In this document: positions 58,345 to 64,000 of the stretch, one piece after another | How positions within the stretch are numbered: position 1 is the first letter of the stretch | How the letters are laid out: every line of letters starts with the position of its first letter | Origin: Toxonevra muliebris | Taxonomy: Eukaryota > Arthropoda > Insecta > Diptera > Pallopteridae | DNA length: 64,000 bases | Assembly: GCA_963691655.1 (NCBI GenBank) | Contig: OY829326.1 | Location: forward strand, 35,553,989 to 35,617,988 | Direction of reading: 5' to 3' | Notes under the pieces: generated by a model | Databases searched by the model: none | Seen by the model: the letters and a program-made list of their open reading frames with translations, nothing else | Told to the model about the DNA's origin: nothing | Position numbers and translations under genes: made by a program

Positions 58345-59784
58345 TAGGCCGGGGCGATTTGGCAACCGATACCGCGCCGTCGAAATTATGATTCTTCTTG
58401 TCCTTACGAACAAAAAATCCTTCTACGACATTGGTCTATAATGAATTTCGAGGCTCCGGAATTTGATTTTTTTTGGAAAATTTTCATTTCATATAGAATT
58501 TATAAGACACTTGGAATTGTTGTAATTAATATTTTTTGTGAAAATTGGTACTCAGGGGTTTTTTTCGTACGAGAAGTTCATTTTTGTTATGTATTTTAAC
58601 TCAGGTGCCCGATATCGAAGATTTTTTAAAGATTTATTTTACGGTTTTGAGTCCTAATTTTATCCAAAAACACAAATTTTTCTTTATTTTCTTACTTCAT
58701 TCATTTATTACACTGTGCAACAGCCAAAATCGGACTAGCGATTTGACATATAGTGTTGAGAAATTTGGGGTCGCTGAGATCGAATCTGACCATTTTGCTT
58801 CATCACGTCAGGTTTTTTAGATAACGGTACATGAAATCATGAAAATGGCTTTAATAAAACTGTACCAGGACATTCTTAATTTATGTCTTATCATTGTTGG
58901 TGTCTACTGAAAAATTGTTTAGTTAAAAAAAAGCACATTTTTTGTGAACACAAGAATCTTCCATCTAAGCTCCATACCGCAAATTTTGGGAGTTTTTTAA
59001 GTATAGCTTTGAACAATATTGCCTACAGGCTAAAGGAATGATAAAAGTATTATAGTGTGTTTGGGAAAAAGTTTGATTATCAAAAAATATGGGGAGTTTC
59101 AGAACAATAAAACATCCTACCTTAAAAGTTATGACCAGTACAAAGGAATTATAAGAAAAAAATAAATTTTTTTTTTCAAGGGTTAATTTTTTAAAAAATG
59201 TTGGACCTAGGTAGTTTTGGCCTTCGGTGACCCCACCTACTTTTCGAGGTGGAACATTTTTTTCTAAAACCTAATGATAGGTTTCGCGATCGTTTACTCG
59301 GTAAAGTCATATATCGAATAGAGGCTTCATATAACACCTCAAAGGGCGGGTAAGGAGGGTTGGTGGCGTGTTTTCGTCTCAGTAATTTTATCCTCCCTTC
59401 CATAATAAACAACTTTGTCTTAGCTATGAGACATGTACAAAGTAAAATAACAAAAAAATGTATATGTATACCAAAATTATGGGTTTCGGCCGCCATACCG
59501 GGGATCTCAGATATGATAGAGAAAATCTGAATACAGAGTCGGATTCAGTGACCTCAATTTACCCTTAAAAAGTTATCCATTCGACATTTGAAATTTACTG
59601 TTGCACTGTGCCTTGAAAATTCAATATAAACCGAACATTTTCAATAAAAATCAAGTTCCGAAGCCTCGAAATTCATTTTAGACCTATGTCGTGAAAGAAC
59701 TTTTTGTTCGTAATGACAAGAGGAATCATAATTTTGACGGCGCGGTATCGAAAAATTTTAGTCTATACAAATCGCCCCAACCTA
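58345..59784. mobile_element. hAT-like non-autonomous element, long inverted ends
   Basis: 1,440 bp flanked by a perfect 8-bp duplication ATGTGTAT (58337-58344, 59785-59792). Ends: TAGGCCGGGGCGATTTG (left) and TAGGTTGGGGCGATTTG (right, reverse complement). After a small indel, inverted similarity continues about 190 bp inward (ATACCGCGCCGTC, AATTATGATTC.TCTTGTC, AATGAATTTCGAGGCT). TAGG..GGGCGAT termini and 8-bp duplications fit hAT. The frames inside (58545-58820 plus, 59191-59496 minus) show no transposase motif. A truncated relative lies at 24765. Confidence 0.85.
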
Positions 59785-59813
59785 ATGTGTATTTTTGCCA
59801 AAAAAAATTTGTA

Positions 59814-60466
59814 CCCGGGTATGAGACACCTACAAAAATCCACTAAAAATCTGAAAATCTGAAGTTAAAACCCCATAACTATTTAAAAATATACATTTTT
59901 TTATTTTGTAGGCGTTCAGTGGTTAAGATAAAAAGAAACGGCAGTTTTTATTCGGCATCTCCTTCTTAGTCATCGTTTTCTTCATCCAAATCGTTATCAT
60001 ATTGTTTGTACACATCAGATCATGCATTTGATGGACAATTTTCTTTTTTGGGGTTGAGATGGCTCAAATCAGTAGTTAAGTGGCGTCTCATACTCGGTGA
60101 TATGATGTGTCTCCGTAAAATATTGTTATTTTGAGAATAAAAAAAAAAATTGTTTCCAACTATATGTTGGCATTATTCAAAATTGAATAGTAAAATATAC
60201 GGAAAACACTAAATGCTAATGCATTACACTCACCTTTTTCAATTAATTCACCCAAAAATATATCACTTGAACAAAATCAAAAAAAAGTTTTCGTGATCGA
60301 TTTTAACACACGATGTTTGCAGCTGATACAAGCAATAAGTCTATTCACTCCGGTGTTACCACAAAAACTGCCTCATGTCAAAAGAAAAGTTTGACAGTAG
60401 CCAGATCGGCAATATTGATATGTAAACATTCGACTGTCTCATACCTGGTGCTGTCTCATACCCGGG
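59814..60466. mobile_element. 653-bp element with CCCGGGTATGAGACA ends
   Basis: Inverted ends CCCGGGTATGAGACA at 59814-59828 and its mirror at 60452-60466, flanked by TA (59812-59813, 60467-60468). TATGAGACAG repeats just inside the right end, and related GTCTCATAC lies near 60087. On the minus strand the end of a decayed ORF is visible (YKQYDNDLDEENDD then stop, about 60010-59965), resembling the acidic tail of a transposase. The TA duplication suggests the Tc1/mariner/pogo superfamily. Confidence 0.7.
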
Positions 60467-60502
60467 TACACTAGAGTTCTTAATGTTAAACACAATAGGA
60501 GG

Positions 60503-60648
60503 GTTCTATCTCTATGTCTAGCATATTTCCTTGCACGGTGCAAGAATACCATAATTGCAAAACTTAACTAACCATTCGTATAACGAAAACTGATTTTTGT
60601 AATTCTTGAACCGTACAAGAGGGCATATGCTAGACATAGCGAATTCTC
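60503..60648. repeat. Imperfect hairpin / small foldback
   Basis: CTATGTCTAGCATAT (60512-60526) is mirrored by ATATGCTAGACATAG (60625-60639), with weaker pairing inward (TTGCACGGTGCAAGAAT against ATTCTTGAACCGTACAA) and outward. Total about 146 bp. Probably a tiny MITE. Confidence 0.65.
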
Positions 60649-63600
60649 TTTTTGTCACGTGGAAAATAGTTGAGCTCCCACGAAGTAACTAATTGGCACG
60701 CCTACTTTATGAAAACTGTGTTCAGTATTGACTCTCTTACTGCTCTCTGGTTATCAGTATTAAAGGTAGGGGAGTGTTTATGTTCTGCTGGGTTTAGTTA
60801 AACAATAAAAACTAAAAATAAAATGTTTTCTCTTTATATAGATTTTTTAAAAAATAATTCTAGAATTTCATAAAGTCCAAACTCTTAATCAATATTACTG
60901 TGTAAATATTTACGTATTGTATAACCTTGCCCTTTCATTGTAAATTCTAAAAAGAGCAGACTTTACTTAGTACCTGCGTATGTATGTATATATGTATGTT
61001 CTTTGCACTTTAGGATTTTACCTTGCAATAGACAAATGCACTCCAAGTGCAATCCAGTAAAGTCATAAATAATAATAGTTGTGCCATTTATTATGGCAAA
61101 ATATTATTTCGACGTATTTCTTAAAATTAATCGATTCAGCTCAGGTATCTTCTCATAATGCTCTCGCTTTGTTGTAACCATAGAAATAACAACAGGAACA
61201 TTGCAACAGCGGCAGCAACATATCGTGATTGTGGCACAAAATTTCATTTTTATCTGTCAGACTCTTCGAGCGCAACTCTTTGCTTAAATGCTATGCAATT
61301 GTATCATTGAGCGAGTGGTTTTGAAGATTCTTCTTATTGTTCTTTTCATGTTTCTCCGATTTAATTCTTTTTTATTTAATATAAATTATTATTTACTATT
61401 CGCTGCTTACTTTTTTCTCTTTGAAAGAAAAACCTTTGTCCTTTGGTTTGTGTTTCTATTGCGCAATAAACGTCACAATATTATCCAAGACCAAAAAACT
61501 CGAAGAAAAAAGTTCCGCTTGCAACAGCGGCGGTGGCGGCATCATCATCTTCAGCTTGAGCCATTTTTCAGGCACTTTAATCATTGGTGCTATAGATGCC
61601 CAGAATTCGCTTTGTTTTTTGCTGCATTTTGTGTCGATTTGGAAAGTTTAAGTTTCTTTCGTACATTTTAATCTTTTTGATCAAAATTCTATTCGGTTTT
61701 TTTTTTACTGGATTTTTGTTAATGTACATACATACATACATACTTGAAATGCAACTCAGCTTTGGTTTTTCTTCTTCGGTAGACAAACAAAACAAATGAC
61801 TAGCCGGCTAGTCGCGTAAATGTAGAATCTCAACTCGCTCAAAGTTCATGACCCCTTCGGCTGCATACATACATATTGTCATGATTATTATTTATTGCGG
61901 AAAATTCGCAAACTAAAATGCTATTAAAATAGCAACAACAATAACTACAAAAGCAACGACAACAGCGAAAACAATGGCAAATACACAGTATCGTTATAGT
62001 TATAGTCTCGTACAGTACCTAAACGGATTCAACTTTAGCTCGCTGGTATACTTACTCCGTATCTCAAGATAGCTTTGTTTTGTATTGCTTTACTTCTTGA
62101 TTTATACATCCGATGAATAGTTATGTGAACATTTTATGAATTGTATATTATTTAATTTCGAATTATGTTGAGCTGGCCATATAAAATGAAAATTAATCTT
62201 TGTCGCTGACATTAAACGAGCATGAGTTTTGTCATCAAATGGTCCTATATATACTAAGATGTACTTTAATTAAAAAAATAAACCTTAATTCGCTTTATTT
62301 GGCTAATCTCATAAAAATTTTATAATTTGCAATGTTCCATCAGGCAATATTTTAAAAGAACAAGTTGTTTCTCTAAAAATAAAAGAGAATTAATATAGAC
62401 ACATACAGTATTAGCCTAGAGAGGTTGGAGAAACTTTTAGGGGAAACGCCTTCCCTTTTTTCTTCTTCTGTTACTATACAACAACCTATAGGGAGCCTGG
62501 ACCGAGGTCTTTGCATCCATTCTTGTTGTGTGATTTTTATTTGCAACGAATGAAAGGGGCTTACAGAGTCCGAGTCCGAGAGGCGTGGTACTATAAAATA
62601 TATAGAACACCTACTCATACCATTCCAACACACTACATAACTCCCACGCCACGACAGCCACGCCTAAGTTACGAAAAATATTTTTGGAAAATCTGAACCG
62701 AATGTACCTTCTTTTACAACCTTTGGATCCGTTAGTGCTTAGGGAAGAAAAACAGAACTATTATTTGTGTAGGAAACATGTGCGATCACGATGGAAGAGT
62801 TCGTTTTAAGCCCTATGCCCCGCTCGCCAGGAGGAATTTATTTTGAGGCTTTATGACCCGCCACGACTAAAATCTTTAAACCGGTATCATTTCTATGGGC
62901 ACTCATAGGTTTTAGCTTATTACACTATCCAACACATTTTTCAAACGGAGAAATGGCCAACAAATATCAATAGTACTAGTCTAGAGTAACAAACTTCTAA
63001 AAGGATTTTGCAAAGTTAGCTCGCTTTCAAAAGATATAGGCATTCAAAGTTTGCCTCTTGCAGCTTATGTATTTTTTAAAAATCATTACTTGAATGATAT
63101 TTGATATTTTTTACTACTTTCTTCAGCGAAATAATAAATAATGTTATCAACAATTTTAACATTGTATTAGATGTCCATATTAAGAAGTTTAATCTATCCA
63201 TTACATGACTTTTGTAAAAAAAAAGCAGTAATACTATTAACAAAAATGTATAGAATTTAGTAAAGTTTAGATTTTCAAATTGTTTTTTTTTTTTATTATA
63301 AACAGAAAATAGAATTGAAAAATACACTAAAACACCACAACTTTGAAAGGCAATAACATTTAAAAGCGAGTTAACTTTTTAAAACCCTCTTAGGGTTTTG
63401 TTACTCTAGATCAGTACCATCGACCTGTGTTGGTCGCTTCTCCGTTAGATTCCATGACCCTTAAATTGTAGCACAGTGTTTTGGTTCTCGCTGTTAGCTT
63501 TATTCTGGGTCCATCCTCGATCCATTAGAATTATATTTATAAGTATTTTTTACCTCCTGACTGAGCAAGAAAGTTACCTTTCTTTTCATTTTTTTATTTC

Positions 63601-64000
63601 TATTTTATGTTTTCTTTCTTTTATCATTATTGACCACGATATTATTGCAAACATTTCTTAAAATCTGTATTCTCTGTTTCTCTACATGCATAAAAAACCT
63701 TATTTACCTCAAGTTGCTGCATTTGCTGATTTACAGAACGCTCACTGCTAAGCATTACCAGCAAAAACACAGCAAAAACACTTGAAAGCATTAATCAAAC
63801 TGTAACTAGAGTCGTGCTTCCATTGCTTTCCGATTGATCGTACACTGTGATCATTTTGCTGTTCCAACTATTATTTTACTACATGTTGGTATGAATTCTG
63901 ATGGTGAATGGTAACAATTCGATATGTGTATTGCATTTATGTGGTATGTAGGTAGGTAGGTAGGTAGGTAGAAGTGTACGATAGATACCTTCAAAAAGAT
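60649..64000. other. No gene recognised; SINE fragment and simple repeats
   Basis: A minus-strand SINE fragment lies at about 62485-62600 (GGGAGCCTGGACCGAGGTC, TTTGCATCCATTC, AACGAATGAAAGGGGC; compare 46560-46630). (TACA)n at 61726-61742 and (TAGG)n at 63948-63971. TTACACTATCCAACA at 62919 resembles the TTA/CACTGTGC MITE end. Frames at 61288-61799 are AT-driven. The segment 61500-61570 (GGCGGTGGCGGC) is GC-richer but lacks motifs. Confidence 0.45.

Noticed and set aside
61288..61799. Overlapping plus frames of up to 127 codons
   Set aside because: Hydrophobic, AT-driven composition, overlapping frames on both strands, no domain.

Overview
This is a 64 kb piece of AT-rich insect nuclear DNA, most likely from a higher fly. 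I favour a tephritid fruit fly or a relative; this is inference. The evidence is an ortholog of the Drosophila leucine-rich-repeat synaptic adhesion genes capricious/tartan, fly-style 5' UTR and intron structure, and a dense set of mariner, Tc1, piggyBac, hAT and SINE remnants. Only one locus looks like a conserved, intact gene.

Layout. Bases 1-7994 are probably intron or upstream sequence of the caps-like gene and hold a LINE 3' end, a Tc1 relic, degenerate repeats and two SINEs. Bases 7995-10790 are the caps-like coding exon. Its normal ORF ends in TAG followed by CTA. The same frame then stays open for 275 more codons, and a strong predicted RNA hairpin starts 12 nt after the stop. This looks like programmed stop-codon readthrough. 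Bases 10791-14800 are AT-rich 3' UTR or flank. Bases 14.8-30.2 kb are transposon territory: a piggyBac MITE, a 1.1 kb inverted duplication built from a hAT-like MITE family with a younger MITE inserted in one arm, and a decayed 2.46 kb piggyBac with TTAA ends.

Bases 30.3-32.3 kb (minus) and 42.9-44.9 kb (plus) are two head-to-head paralogs of a seven-coding-exon BTB-BACK-Kelch gene with matching intron positions. The minus copy has one 2-bp frameshift in a TA run within the BTB exon. The plus copy has 4-bp and 8-bp insertions in the Kelch region and looks dead. Between them lie three Tc1/mariner-superfamily elements and a pre-miRNA-like hairpin.

Bases 45-64 kb are again repeats: a MITE nested in a Tc1-type transposase, a composite SINE with two tRNA-like heads and a LINE-like tail, an 833-bp foldback element, a family of four hairpins with compensatory base changes, a mariner nested in a Tc1 relic, and a 1.44 kb hAT-like element with a perfect 8-bp target duplication. 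No rRNA, functional tRNA or CRISPR was seen.
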